A DNA stretch of 64,000 nucleotides from Humibacter albus DSM 18994. GTDB taxonomy: Bacteria > Actinomycetota > Actinomycetes > Actinomycetales > Microbacteriaceae. The notes under the pieces are model-generated. The model searched no databases and had not been told where the DNA came from. It was given only the letters and a program-made list of their open reading frames with translations. This document shows, piece after piece, positions 33,927 through 44,027 of this stretch; the stretch's first letter is position 1; each line of letters starts with the position of its first letter. A program made the position numbers and the translations under genes. Location: positions 1-64,000 of the forward strand of contig NZ_ATXT01000011.1 of the NCBI RefSeq assembly GCF_000421825.1, read 5' to 3'.

Positions 33927-36075
33927 CCGCTCCGCGCCGCGGCCGCGTGGCGGGGCGGTCAGCAGGTTCCAGCGCTACGACGGCGGAGATCCCCTGGCGC
34001 CGCCGGTCGATCTCGTCGAAGCGCTGGACGCGATCGGCGAGGATGTCATGGCCGGCTACTCGCCCGAACACGCGCTGAACGAGTTCCTGCGCCGCGGCGG
34101 ACGCGACCAGTCCGGCCTCGACGATCTCGCGCGTCGTGTGGCGGAGCGACGGCGCGACCTGCTGAGGCGACACAACCTCGGCGGCACGCTGAACGACATC
34201 CAGAAGCTCCTGGAGAACGCCGTGCTCGAGGAGCGCAAACAGCTCGCGCGCGACGTCGACATGGATGACATGGACCGGTCGTTCGCCCAGCTGCGCCTCG
34301 ATAATCTGCCCTCGTCGACCTCCGCTGCCGTGAGCGAGCTGGACGACTACGACTGGCGATCGTCGAAGGCGCGCGCCGACTATCAGAAGATCAAGGACCT
34401 GCTCGGGCAGGAGATGCTCGGCCAGCGATTCGCCGGCATGAAGCAGACGCTGCAGAACGTCACCGACGAGGATCGCCGCGCGGTGAACGAGATGCTCGCC
34501 GACCTCAACCAGCTGCTCGACAAGCATCGGCTCGGCGAGGACGGTCCGGAGGACTTCGAGCGGTTCATGGCGCAGCACGGGCAATTCTTCCCGGAGAACC
34601 CGCAGAACATCGACGAGCTCATCGATGCGCTCGCCGCCCGGTCGGCGGCGGCACAGCGCATGCTCAACTCCATGACGGACGAGCAGCGAGAGGAGCTCAT
34701 GGAACTCTCCGCTCAAGCGTTCGGATCGCCCCAGCTCGCCGCGCAGCTCGCAGACCTCGACGAGAACCTGAAGGCGTTGCGCCCCGGTGAGGACTGGAGC
34801 GGTTCCGAACGCTTCGGCGGCGACGAGCCGCTCGGCATGGCGGAGGGCGCGCAGGTGCTCTCCGACATCGCAGACCTGGACGACCTCGCCGAGCAGCTCT
34901 CCCAGGCGTACGACGGCGCGCGTCTCGACGACATCGATCTGGACGCCCTCACCCGCCAGCTCGGCGACGATGCCGCCGTCGACGCTCGCACCCTGCGCGA
35001 CCTCGAGCGGGCGCTCCGACAGGGCGACACGTTCCGGCGGGACTCGCGGGGCGACCTGCAGCTCACGCCGAAGGCGATGCGACGGCTCGGGCAGAGTCTG
35101 CTGCGCGACATCGCCACGCGCATGTCTCGACGCCGGGGCGAGCGCGAGGTGCGGCTGGCGGGTGCCGCGGGTGAGGCATCCGGTGGCACCAGGGCGTGGG
35201 AGTTCGGCAGCACCGAGCCGTGGGACATTCCGCGCACGATGCTCAACGGCGTGCTGCGGCGCGCCGCAACACGGGCGGGAGCACAGCAGACGGCACCGGG
35301 CGCTCGCCGCATCGAGCTCGACGACATCGAGGTGATCGAGACCGAAGATCGTACGCAGGCGGCGGTCGCCCTGCTTGTGGACACGTCGTTCTCGATGGCG
35401 ATGGACGGCCGGTGGCTCCCGATGAAGCGCACCGCGCTGGCACTGCACACGCTGATCCGCACGCGCTTCCGGGGCGACCGGCTGCAACTCATCGGATTCA
35501 GCAGGCACGCGCAGGTGATGGAGATCGAGGAGCTCACCGGCCTCGATGCGATGTGGGACAAGGGAACCAATCTGCACCACGCCTTGTTGCTCGCGAACCG
35601 CTTCTTCCGCAAGAACCCCGACGCACAGCCTGTACTTCTGGTCGTCACGGACGGGGAGCCGACCTCGCATCTGGAATCCGACGGGTCCGTGCGTTTCGCC
35701 TACCCGCCGCATCCCGTCACCATCGCCCGCACCGTCGACGAATGGGATGTCTCGCAGCGGCTCGGCGCGCAGACCACGATCTTTCGTCTCGGCTCGGACC
35801 CGGGTCTGGCGCGCTTCGTCGATTCCCTGGCCCGCCGTGTCGACGGCCGGGTCGTCGCGCCCGAACTCGACGACCTCGGGGTGGCCGTCGTCGACAGCTA
35901 TCTGGGTTCGCGCGCCGCCCGCTCGAGTGGACGCCGGGTCGGGTCGCCGATGGACGGGAGGACGCCCGGCCCCGGTTCCGCGCAGCACCGGGATGCGGAA
36001 GGCGGCGCCTTCGGCGGACTCCGCGACGACTTCGGCGGCTGGTATGGCGGACGCGGGTTCTGGGTGGACGAATAA
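33919..36075 (+). CDS. VWA-domain protein, partner of the ChlI-like ATPase
   Basis: A 718-residue soluble protein. The first 480 residues are helical and highly charged, with repeated acidic helices (for example NIDELIDALAARSAAAQRML). The C-terminal von Willebrand A domain starts near residue 485, with the MIDAS motif as VDTSFSMAMDG (D-x-S-x-S), the Thr in KGTNLHHAL, and the Asp in VTDGEPTSH. The tail is Gly/Arg-rich and ends in GGWYGGRGFWVDE. VWA domains bind partner proteins through Mg2+; together with the overlapping ATPase this suggests a two-part remodelling machine. The ATG at 33919 overlaps the ATPase gene. Confidence 0.87.
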   Translation: MADRSAPRPRGGAVSRFQRYDGGDPLAPPVDLVEALDAIGEDVMAGYSPEHALNEFLRRGGRDQSGLDDLARRVAERRRDLLRRHNLGGTLNDIQKLLENAVLEERKQLARDVDMDDMDRSFAQLRLDNLPSSTSAAVSELDDYDWRSSKARADYQKIKDLLGQEMLGQRFAGMKQTLQNVTDEDRRAVNEMLADLNQLLDKHRLGEDGPEDFERFMAQHGQFFPENPQNIDELIDALAARSAAAQRMLNSMTDEQREELMELSAQAFGSPQLAAQLADLDENLKALRPGEDWSGSERFGGDEPLGMAEGAQVLSDIADLDDLAEQLSQAYDGARLDDIDLDALTRQLGDDAAVDARTLRDLERALRQGDTFRRDSRGDLQLTPKAMRRLGQSLLRDIATRMSRRRGEREVRLAGAAGEASGGTRAWEFGSTEPWDIPRTMLNGVLRRAATRAGAQQTAPGARRIELDDIEVIETEDRTQAAVALLVDTSFSMAMDGRWLPMKRTALALHTLIRTRFRGDRLQLIGFSRHAQVMEIEELTGLDAMWDKGTNLHHALLLANRFFRKNPDAQPVLLVVTDGEPTSHLESDGSVRFAYPPHPVTIARTVDEWDVSQRLGAQTTIFRLGSDPGLARFVDSLARRVDGRVVAPELDDLGVAVVDSYLGSRAARSSGRRVGSPMDGRTPGPGSAQHRDAEGGAFGGLRDDFGGWYGGRGFWVDE

Positions 36076-36163
36076 GCCGACGAGGTCGCCTAGGTCGACG
36101 CGCAAGAAGCGGACGACGAGCGTTTCGCTCCCTCTTCGCAACAAGGGCTCCACGCTTCTTAAT

Positions 36164-36182
36164 AAGGATTGCCTAACCTAAT
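36164..36182 (+). promoter_or_regulatory. DtxR/IdeR-type iron box
   Basis: aaggattgcctaacctaat at 36164-36182 closely follows the 19-bp DtxR/IdeR consensus (TTAGGTTAGSCTAACCTAA). The right half CCTAACCTAA is perfect and the left half is partly matched. It lies about 160 bases upstream of the siderophore-interacting protein gene, as expected for iron-repressed transcription. The intervening 36183-36344 shows no gene. Confidence 0.7.
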
Positions 36183-36344
36183 TGAAGGCGATAATGTCGA
36201 GCGCGCGGGGGCATCCGCGTCATCGACATTGTGAGCCCGGGGCGGGCCGTCGACGGTCACGCGGATGCACCCGCGCCAACCCCAACGAGGTGCGGCGCGC
36301 GATCTGCGGGCCACGCACCGATCGCGAGAGAGCCGAGGAACGAC

Positions 36345-37097
36345 ATGCCCGCGAACTGGCAGCGAGGTGTGCTGAAGGCCATGGGTGTGAAGAACCACCC
36401 GGTCGAGGTGGTCGACGTCGCCGACCTCGCACCGTGGTACCGGCGCATCCGTCTGTCGGCCCCGGGGTTCCTCGACGAGCTCGCCGTTCATCCCACGATC
36501 TGGATCCGCCTCTGGGTGCCGGCGCTCGAGAAGGACAAGGTGGTGCAGCGCGGGTACACGGTCGTCGACCCCGACCCCGACCCGGGCGCCGGCGAGTTCA
36601 GCCTCGACTTCGTGCTGCACGAGCCGACCGGGCCCGCGGCATCCTGGGCCAAGAACGCCGAGGTCGGCACGACAGCCGAGATCGCGCACACGCCGCAGAA
36701 GCTCGCGCTCGATCCCGAGTTGCAGACGCTCGTTCTCGCCGGCGACGCCACGGCGCTGCCCGCCATCGTCACCCTGCTGCGGGCCGCACCGTCTACCGCG
36801 TCGAAGTACGTCGTCATCCAGGACTCGCACGACGACCGTGACGCCCTCGGCATTCCGCAGGATGCCCGCACCACGCTGGCCTGGAGTGACGACGATCCCA
36901 GCGGGGCCGGCCTCGTGAACGCGCTGCAGGCGTCCGTTCCGCTCGACGGGTTCGACCCGGGGCGCGCCTACCTTTGGGCTGCCGGTGAACGCAAGCTCGT
37001 GAAGGCGGTGCGCGAGCACGCCCGCGGCCAGCTCGACCTCGGACGGCACCGCCAGCACGCACAGAACTACTGGATCGCGGGGCACTCTGCCGGCTGA
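36345..37097 (+). CDS. Siderophore-interacting protein (FAD ferric-siderophore reductase)
   Basis: A 250-residue flavoprotein of the SIP/ViuB family. The FAD-binding part includes APWYRRIRLSAPGFLDELAV and RGYTVVDPDPDPGAGEFSLD, then VLHEPTGPAASWAKNAEVGT; TLVLAGDATALPAIVTLLR is the conserved NAD-side motif. YLWAAGERKLVKAVREHARG and HAQNYWIAGHS complete the C-terminus. It reduces Fe(III)-siderophores in the cytoplasm to release iron. The ATG at 36345 follows gaggaacg. An upstream iron box predicts repression when iron is plentiful. Its stop codon lies inside the first unit of a tandem repeat. Confidence 0.9.
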   Translation: MPANWQRGVLKAMGVKNHPVEVVDVADLAPWYRRIRLSAPGFLDELAVHPTIWIRLWVPALEKDKVVQRGYTVVDPDPDPGAGEFSLDFVLHEPTGPAASWAKNAEVGTTAEIAHTPQKLALDPELQTLVLAGDATALPAIVTLLRAAPSTASKYVVIQDSHDDRDALGIPQDARTTLAWSDDDPSGAGLVNALQASVPLDGFDPGRAYLWAAGERKLVKAVREHARGQLDLGRHRQHAQNYWIAGHSAG

Positions 37098-37216
37098 GCA
37101 GCGGCGCTTCGCGCCGCGCGGCCGGCTGAGCAGCGGCACTTCGCGCCGCGCGGCCGGCTGAGCAGTAGTGCTTCGCGCCGTGCGGCCGGTGGAGCAGCGG
37201 CGCTTCGCGCCGCGCG
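37089..37216. repeat. Four tandem 32-bp units, each containing a hairpin
   Basis: Four consecutive 32-bp units lie at 37089-37120, 37121-37152, 37153-37184 and 37185-37216. Each begins gccgg(c/t)(t/g)gagca and contains ggcgc-ttc-gcgcc or a close variant, a tight stem-loop. The first unit overlaps the end of the siderophore-interacting protein gene and contributes its TGA stop. The units have drifted by a few substitutions, some changing both arms. Serial hairpins after a gene may act as a stacked terminator or a protein-binding array. 37217-37464 beyond it shows no gene. Confidence 0.85.
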
Positions 37217-37464
37217 GCCCGCTAGCCGGTAGTGGCCCCAGGCTGCTGTGTGGCCGAGGCGATCGGGACAGCCGTCCGTAAATCAGGCCATATCCGGTCA
37301 GGCGGCAGATATATGGATGTGACCCGAGACTCCCTGAAATAGTGTCGGCGGCACGTCGTGCGGCCGGTATTCGGGACACGGAGTGCGAACCCGGGACTGT
37401 ACAGACCGGTCGTCCAGGCGAAGCTCGTACCCTGGAGAAGACGGCTCACGATCGGAGGTGCACG

Positions 37465-37779
37465 ATGGCCGCAGACGACGCCAAGAGCGGCGGGGTCAGC
37501 GCGCGCCCGCGCTGGCGTTTCACCGCCAAGGCGCCGATGACGGCCGACGAGGCGAGACTCATCGTGCAGCAGTTCGAGCGGGGCACCCTCGACATGTCGC
37601 TTCCCGGCACCGAGGAGATCGTCGCCGAGGCGCACCGTGTGCGCCTGAAGGCCCAGTTGTGGGGAACCGATCGCCGGGATGATCGTCGTCGCCAGGCCAA
37701 AGGCACGGTCGTGGTCGTGTGTGCGTTCATCGTGGTCACCGTCGTCGGGCTGGTCGCCTGCCTCGCCGTCACCGTCTGA
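37465..37779 (+). CDS. Small membrane-anchored hypothetical protein
   Basis: A 104-residue protein: a polar N-terminal domain (MAADDAKSGGVSARPRWRFT, APMTADEARLIVQQFERGTL) is followed by a basic stretch and one C-terminal membrane helix (VVVVCAFIVVTVVGLVACLA). The topology is thus a tail-anchored or single-pass protein with the bulk in the cytoplasm. The ATG at 37465 is preceded by ggaggtg. No family is recognised. It stands alone between the tandem hairpin array and the ArsR operon. Confidence 0.65.
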   Translation: MAADDAKSGGVSARPRWRFTAKAPMTADEARLIVQQFERGTLDMSLPGTEEIVAEAHRVRLKAQLWGTDRRDDRRRQAKGTVVVVCAFIVVTVVGLVACLAVTV

Positions 37780-37848
37780 GCCGCGGTTTCTCGACTGCCG
37801 GCTGCGGCGCGGGCCCTCGGCGTGTCCGCGCATGATGCGCCGCACGGG

Positions 37849-37891
37849 TTGACGCCCTTGTCTGCCAGTCCTAATATTCAACCAAATGGTT
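37849..37891 (+). promoter_or_regulatory. Strong promoter with palindromic operator over the start codon
   Basis: ttgacg (37849-37854) and taatat (37872-37877) are separated by exactly 17 bp. The palindrome caaccaaatggttg (37879-37892) overlaps the predicted transcription start and contains the ATG at 37886, so the message would be leaderless or nearly so and repressed by protein bound at its own start codon. Confidence 0.7.
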
Positions 37892-38263
37892 GTATATGAC
37901 GCAATGGCGGATGCCTTGACCGACGACGACGTCGATCGTCTCTTTCATGCGCTCGCGGATGCCACACGTCGCGACATCCTGTCCCGCACAATGCGTGCAG
38001 ACCAGTCCATCACCGCGCTGTCGCGCGGCTACGACATGAGCTTCGCCGCCGTGCAGAAGCACGTGACAGTGCTCGCGGACGCCGGACTCGTGAGCAAGGA
38101 ACGGCGGGGAAGGGAGCGGCTCGTGCGAGCTGTACCCGCACGCGTGCGACGCGCGCGAGAGTTGCTGAGCCGCTACGAGTCGCTCTGGCGCGAGCGCGCC
38201 GCGGGTATCGAGGCCATTCTCGCCGCGGACGACTCCGTCCGCGGAACCGCGCGCAGCACCTGA
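37886..38263 (+). CDS. ArsR-family regulator of SRPBCC operon
   Basis: A 125-residue winged-helix protein: VDRLFHALADATRRDILSRT, then SITALSRGYDMSFAAVQKHV, then TVLADAGLVSKERRGRERLV as helix-turn-helix and wing. No metal-binding Cys/His set is seen; this subgroup is usually found ahead of AHSA1/SRPBCC genes, as here. The ATG at 37886 sits inside its own operator; an internal ATG at 37904 is the alternative. It very likely represses itself and the two following genes. Confidence 0.88.
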   Translation: MVVYDAMADALTDDDVDRLFHALADATRRDILSRTMRADQSITALSRGYDMSFAAVQKHVTVLADAGLVSKERRGRERLVRAVPARVRRARELLSRYESLWRERAAGIEAILAADDSVRGTARST

Positions 38264-38288
38264 CGACACCTATCGGAAGGAACCGATC

Positions 38289-38804
38289 ATGACAGTCATC
38301 GGCAGTACCCAGGATCCCGAAGCACTCACTCTCACCTTCGTCGCCGAGTTCGATGCGCCGCCGACCCGCGTCTGGAAGGTCTGGGAGGACCCCCGCCAGT
38401 TGGAACGCTGGTGGGGCCCACCGTCCTGGCCGGCCACGTTCGACGTGCACGACCTCAGTGCCGGCAGGACGAGCGCCTATTACATGACCGGTCCGAATGG
38501 CGACAAGGCGCATGGATGGTGGACGGTCGTCGCCGTCGACCCGCCTCACCGTCTCGAGTTCGACGAGGGTTTCTCCGACGACGACGGGAAGCCGACCGAC
38601 GACGCGCCCGCGCGCGTCGAGGTGACGCTCCAGCCGGTCTCGCTCGCCGATGACCGGGAGGGAACGCGCATGACCACCGTCAACCGGTTCGTCAGCATCG
38701 AACAACTGGAGCAGATGATGCAGATGGGAATGGAAGAGGGCATGCGTCTCGCCATGGGCCAGATCGACGCAGTCCTGGCCGAGGGGACGACGCAGCATGC
38801 CTGA
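38289..38804 (+). CDS. SRPBCC (AHSA1-like) domain protein
   Basis: A 171-residue START/Bet v1-like fold protein: LTFVAEFDAPPTRVWKVWED, then PRQLERWWGPPSWPATFDVH, and C-terminal helix GMEEGMRLAMGQIDAVL. Such proteins hold hydrophobic ligands in a cavity; none has an assigned reaction here. It follows the ArsR gene by 25 bases with a ribosome-binding site (ggaagga) and overlaps the VOC gene by 8 bases. Confidence 0.88.
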   Translation: MTVIGSTQDPEALTLTFVAEFDAPPTRVWKVWEDPRQLERWWGPPSWPATFDVHDLSAGRTSAYYMTGPNGDKAHGWWTVVAVDPPHRLEFDEGFSDDDGKPTDDAPARVEVTLQPVSLADDREGTRMTTVNRFVSIEQLEQMMQMGMEEGMRLAMGQIDAVLAEGTTQHA

Positions 38805-39264
38805 GGTCGCAGGCATCCAGCCGTGCCTCTGGTTCGACGACACGGCGCGGGAGGCGATGGAGTATTACGTCACGGTGTTCCCGAACTCACGGATCGTCTC
38901 GATCGAGGAGTATCCCGACGAGGCGCTCGATCCGCACTTCGCCGGCATGCACGGCAAGGTGCTGAACGGTCGCTTCACCCTGAACGGCGTGGACTTCGTC
39001 TGTCTCGACGGGGGCCCGCTGTTCCCCTTCACCGAGGCGGTGTCCTTCGTCGTCGCGTGCGCCGATCAGGCGGAGATCGACAGTTACTGGTCGAAGCTCT
39101 CGCACGTGCCCGAGTCCGAGCAGTGCGGCTGGTGCAAGGACCGGTTCGGCGTCAGCTGGCAGATCATCCCGGCCGAGCTGGGTGGCCTCCTGCGACGCCC
39201 CGAGCAGATCCGGGCGATGATGCAGCAGAAGAAGATCGTCATCGCCGAGCTCGAGAACGCGTGA
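38797..39264 (+). CDS. VOC family protein (PhnB/3-demethylubiquinone-type)
   Basis: A 155-residue protein with two paired beta-alpha-beta-beta-beta units. The start IQPCLWFDDTAREAMEYYVT and segment LNGRFTLNGVDFVCLDGGPL, then KDRFGVSWQIIPAELGGLL, match the PhnB-like glyoxalase-fold group. The metal-binding set of true glyoxalases is not clear. It is the third gene of the ArsR/SRPBCC operon, a combination widespread in actinobacteria; function is unknown but detoxification is often assumed. Confidence 0.88.
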   Translation: MPEVAGIQPCLWFDDTAREAMEYYVTVFPNSRIVSIEEYPDEALDPHFAGMHGKVLNGRFTLNGVDFVCLDGGPLFPFTEAVSFVVACADQAEIDSYWSKLSHVPESEQCGWCKDRFGVSWQIIPAELGGLLRRPEQIRAMMQQKKIVIAELENA

Positions 39265-39276
39265 CGCTCTGACGAG

Positions 39277-39343
39277 GCGGCGGGACGCGCAGCCGAGTCG
39301 CTGGGCATCCCGCCGCCACAAGCGGCCCACCGCGATGGGCCGC
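39277..39343. terminator. Two nested hairpins between convergent genes
   Basis: gcggcggga (39277-39285) pairs with tcccgccgc (39308-39316), and gcggccca (39322-39329) pairs with tgggccgc (39336-39343). Both lie between the VOC stop and the clp stop on the opposite strand and probably terminate transcription from both sides. Confidence 0.6.
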
Positions 39344-39351
39344 TGGCGTCG

Positions 39352-41910
<2,559 letters not shown>

Positions 41911-41954
41911 TGATTCTCCTGTTTGTCCGGGTTGTCTTCCGTTGTGCACCCGAA

Positions 41955-41975
41955 CTTGAGTCGGGTCTTGTCAAG
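41955..41975 (-). promoter_or_regulatory. HAIR element, HspR-type heat-shock operator
   Basis: cttgagt (41955-41961), 7 bases, tgtcaag (41969-41975) fits the HAIR consensus CTTGAGT-N7-ACTCAAG with two mismatches in the second half. It lies 45 bases upstream of the clp start codon. HspR is the MerR-like repressor of the dnaK and clpB regulon in actinobacteria. Confidence 0.7.
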
Positions 41976-42144
41976 TTCAACGTCGGGCTCGACGGAGTAT
42001 TCCCGAGCTGCGATAACAGCCGAACTCGACAGACGGCGCCGGTCAGGTACCGCGTCCTCATCGCGGCCTTCGCGGCAGCGCGCCGCGCGCCTCAGGCGCG
42101 TCGATCTCGATACGGTGATCTCGACGCCGAGTGCAGGAGAAGAG

Positions 42145-42549
42145 ATGAGCAGCCTCGCCCGCCGCCCCGCAGGGGTGACTCTCATCGCCGTGCTCGCCTG
42201 GATCGAAGGCGCGTTCGCCATCGTCGCCGGGGTCCTCCTGCTCATCCTGAAAGACGACGCCGAGGTGCGGGATGCTTCCGGCGGCGAGCCGGCGCTCGTC
42301 ACGTCGGCCATCCTGACGATCCTGTTCGGCGTCGTGGTGGTGCTCATCGCCGGTGGCCTCCTGCGCGGCTCGAGGGGTGCCCGCATCGTCGTCACCGTGC
42401 TGCAGCTGCTGGCGATCGCCTCGGACGCCCTGACAGCCTGGGCGGACCCCGCACGGTTCGCCTGGTCTGCCGTGGGAGCACTGATCTCGCTGATCATCGT
42501 GATCCTGCTCTGGACCGGACGCGCGAACGACTTCTTCCGCACCCGCTGA
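42145..42549 (+). CDS. Small integral membrane protein
   Basis: A 134-residue protein with four hydrophobic segments: GVTLIAVLAWIEGAFAIVAG, ALVTSAILTILFGVVVVLIA, a third around IVVTVLQLLAIASDALTAW, and VGALISLIIVILLWTG. Small four-helix proteins of this type are common hypothetical proteins in actinobacteria. Function is unknown. The ATG at 42145 is preceded by gcaggagaag. It lies between the clp gene and the MerR/thioredoxin operon. Confidence 0.75.
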   Translation: MSSLARRPAGVTLIAVLAWIEGAFAIVAGVLLLILKDDAEVRDASGGEPALVTSAILTILFGVVVVLIAGGLLRGSRGARIVVTVLQLLAIASDALTAWADPARFAWSAVGALISLIIVILLWTGRANDFFRTR

Positions 42550-42593
42550 CCATCCTTTGGGCAGTTCGCCTTTGCGCGACTCGGGCACGCGGC

Positions 42594-42625
42594 TTGACCC
42601 TGACCCCGGGGTCAACGTCTAGCGT
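42594..42625 (+). promoter_or_regulatory. MerR-type promoter with 20-bp spacer and dyad
   Basis: ttgacc (42594-42599) and tagcgt (42620-42625) are separated by 20 bp, and the spacer contains the perfect palindrome tgaccccggggtca (42601-42614). This is the same -35/-10 pair and spacing as at 9416-9447, again next to a MerR gene. It should drive the MerR/thioredoxin operon. Confidence 0.7.
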
Positions 42626-42686
42626 GAACCGCGTCGGTCGCGATCCTGCACCGGCGCACAGATCGACGCGAAGCGAGGAGAGACGG

Positions 42687-43136
42687 ATGAAGATCGGCGA
42701 GGTCGCCCGACGAGCCGATGTCAGCGTCAAGACGGTGCGGCATTACGAGTCTCTCGGCCTGGTGTCTTCGGCGAGGCTCTCCAACGGCTACCGAGACTAC
42801 GCGGAGGACGCGCCACGGATGGTGGCCGAGGCGCACGCGTTGTCGCACGCCGGCATCCGTCTCGAACAGACCAGGCCGTTCCTGGACTGTCTCGCTGCCG
42901 GAAGCGAGAACGCAGACGACTGCGTGGCAACCCGCCCCGCATATCGCGCCGCGATCCAGGAGCTCACCGAGCGCATCGGCGAACTCGAGCGTCGACGCGC
43001 CGCCCTCGCCGCGCTCCTCGAGGCAGCGGAGGCCAGGCACGACCCCGGATGCGCCCTCCTCGGCACAGCACGAGAACAGGGCCACGACGAACCAAGCATG
43101 CAGAAGCCGAGGGCTTCAGAAGGGATCCAGGCATGA
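42687..43136 (+). CDS. MerR-family regulator (SoxR-like by context)
   Basis: A 149-residue regulator: MKIGEVARRADVSVKTVRHY, ESLGLVSSARLSNGYRDY, and a long dimerisation helix (ELTERIGELERRRAALAALL). Cys residues lie in FLDCLAAGSENADDCVATRP and PGCALL, so redox or metal sensing is possible, but the CxxCxC cluster of SoxR is absent. The gene overlaps the thioredoxin gene (ATGA), so it probably autoregulates an oxidative or thiol-stress pair from the MerR-type promoter. Confidence 0.88.
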   Translation: MKIGEVARRADVSVKTVRHYESLGLVSSARLSNGYRDYAEDAPRMVAEAHALSHAGIRLEQTRPFLDCLAAGSENADDCVATRPAYRAAIQELTERIGELERRRAALAALLEAAEARHDPGCALLGTAREQGHDEPSMQKPRASEGIQA

Positions 43137-43450
43137 TCATCGCGGATGAGACCACGTTTCGCGCCGTCGTCGAGTCGGCACCGAAGCCCGTTCTCGTGTA
43201 CTTCTGGGTGACCTGGTGCGGGCCGTGCCGGGTGCTCGGACCGCTCCTGGAGCGCATGGAGGCCGACAGCGGCGCCTTCACCATCGTCAAGGTCAACGCC
43301 GACGACAGCCCCGCGCTCGCCGCGGAGTTCGGAGTGCTCGCGGTTCCGACGATGAAGCTACTGGCCGGCGGCGAGGTCGTGCGCACCATCGTGGGCGCCA
43401 AACCGCGGGCGGCGCTCGAGGCCGAGCTTGCGCCGGCTCTCACTGCGTGA
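43133..43450 (+). CDS. Thioredoxin
   Basis: A 105-residue thioredoxin-fold protein with the active site WCGPCRVLGPLLERM (Cys-Gly-Pro-Cys) and the cis-Pro loop VLAVPTMKLLAGGEVV. It reduces protein disulfides using thioredoxin reductase. The usual Trp-Ala before WCGPC is replaced by Val-Thr (FWVTWCGPC). It is the second gene of a two-gene operon with the MerR regulator; such paired stress-responsive thioredoxins are secondary to the housekeeping copy. Confidence 0.93.
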   Translation: MIIADETTFRAVVESAPKPVLVYFWVTWCGPCRVLGPLLERMEADSGAFTIVKVNADDSPALAAEFGVLAVPTMKLLAGGEVVRTIVGAKPRAALEAELAPALTA

Positions 43451-43590
43451 CACCTGGGCCACGAGGTCGAGGACGCCCGGCCTCGGAATAATGGGGGCTG
43501 ACGGGGCGCCCGCACACGGGTAGCGTGAACCGCATCAGCGCCACCTGAACGAGCACGCTGAACACCAGCGCGGCCGGAAGGAGACCCGCC

Positions 43591-44004
43591 ATGTCCGTCG
43601 TCCTCAACCCGTACCTGAGCTTCCGCGACACGGCGCGCGACGCGATGACGTTCTACCAGAGCGTCTTCAGCGGAGACCTCACCATCAGCACGTTCCGCGA
43701 CTTCCACATGGATGAGGACGAGAGCGAGCTCGACAAGGTCATGCACGCTCAGCTGACCGCCCCCGGCGGCATCACGCTGATGGGCGCCGACACCCCGAAC
43801 CGCATGGAGTTCACGTCGGGCGGCGCGATCACCGTGTCGCTGAGCGGCGACGACGAGCCGACGTTGCGGGGCTACTGGGAGGGGCTCTCGGAGGGCGCCG
43901 AGATCACGGAGCCGCTGAACCAGGCTCCCTGGGGCGACTGGTTCGGCATGCTCGTCGACAGGTTCGGCGTTCACTGGATGATCAACATCTCCACGCGCGG
44001 CTGA
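43591..44004 (+). CDS. VOC family protein (PhnB-like)
   Basis: A 137-residue glyoxalase-fold protein: LNPYLSFRDTARDAMTFYQS, VFSGDLTISTFRDF, then LTAPGGITLMGADTPNRMEF and GDWFGMLVDRFGVHWMINIS. This is the compact PhnB-type subgroup, with no assigned reaction. The ATG at 43591 has ggaaggag upstream. It is a separate paralogue of the VOC gene at 38797. Confidence 0.87.
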   Translation: MSVVLNPYLSFRDTARDAMTFYQSVFSGDLTISTFRDFHMDEDESELDKVMHAQLTAPGGITLMGADTPNRMEFTSGGAITVSLSGDDEPTLRGYWEGLSEGAEITEPLNQAPWGDWFGMLVDRFGVHWMINISTRG

Positions 44005-44027
44005 CGGCGGACCCCGGAGGTAGTCGC

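Noticed and set aside
33736-36153. Long minus-strand frame of 805 codons
   Set aside because: It is antisense to the VWA-domain gene with a clear MIDAS motif; codon-position bias favours the plus strand.
37089-37216. CRISPR array or coding repeats
   Set aside because: Units abut without unique spacers, no cas genes are present, and there is no supported reading frame through them.
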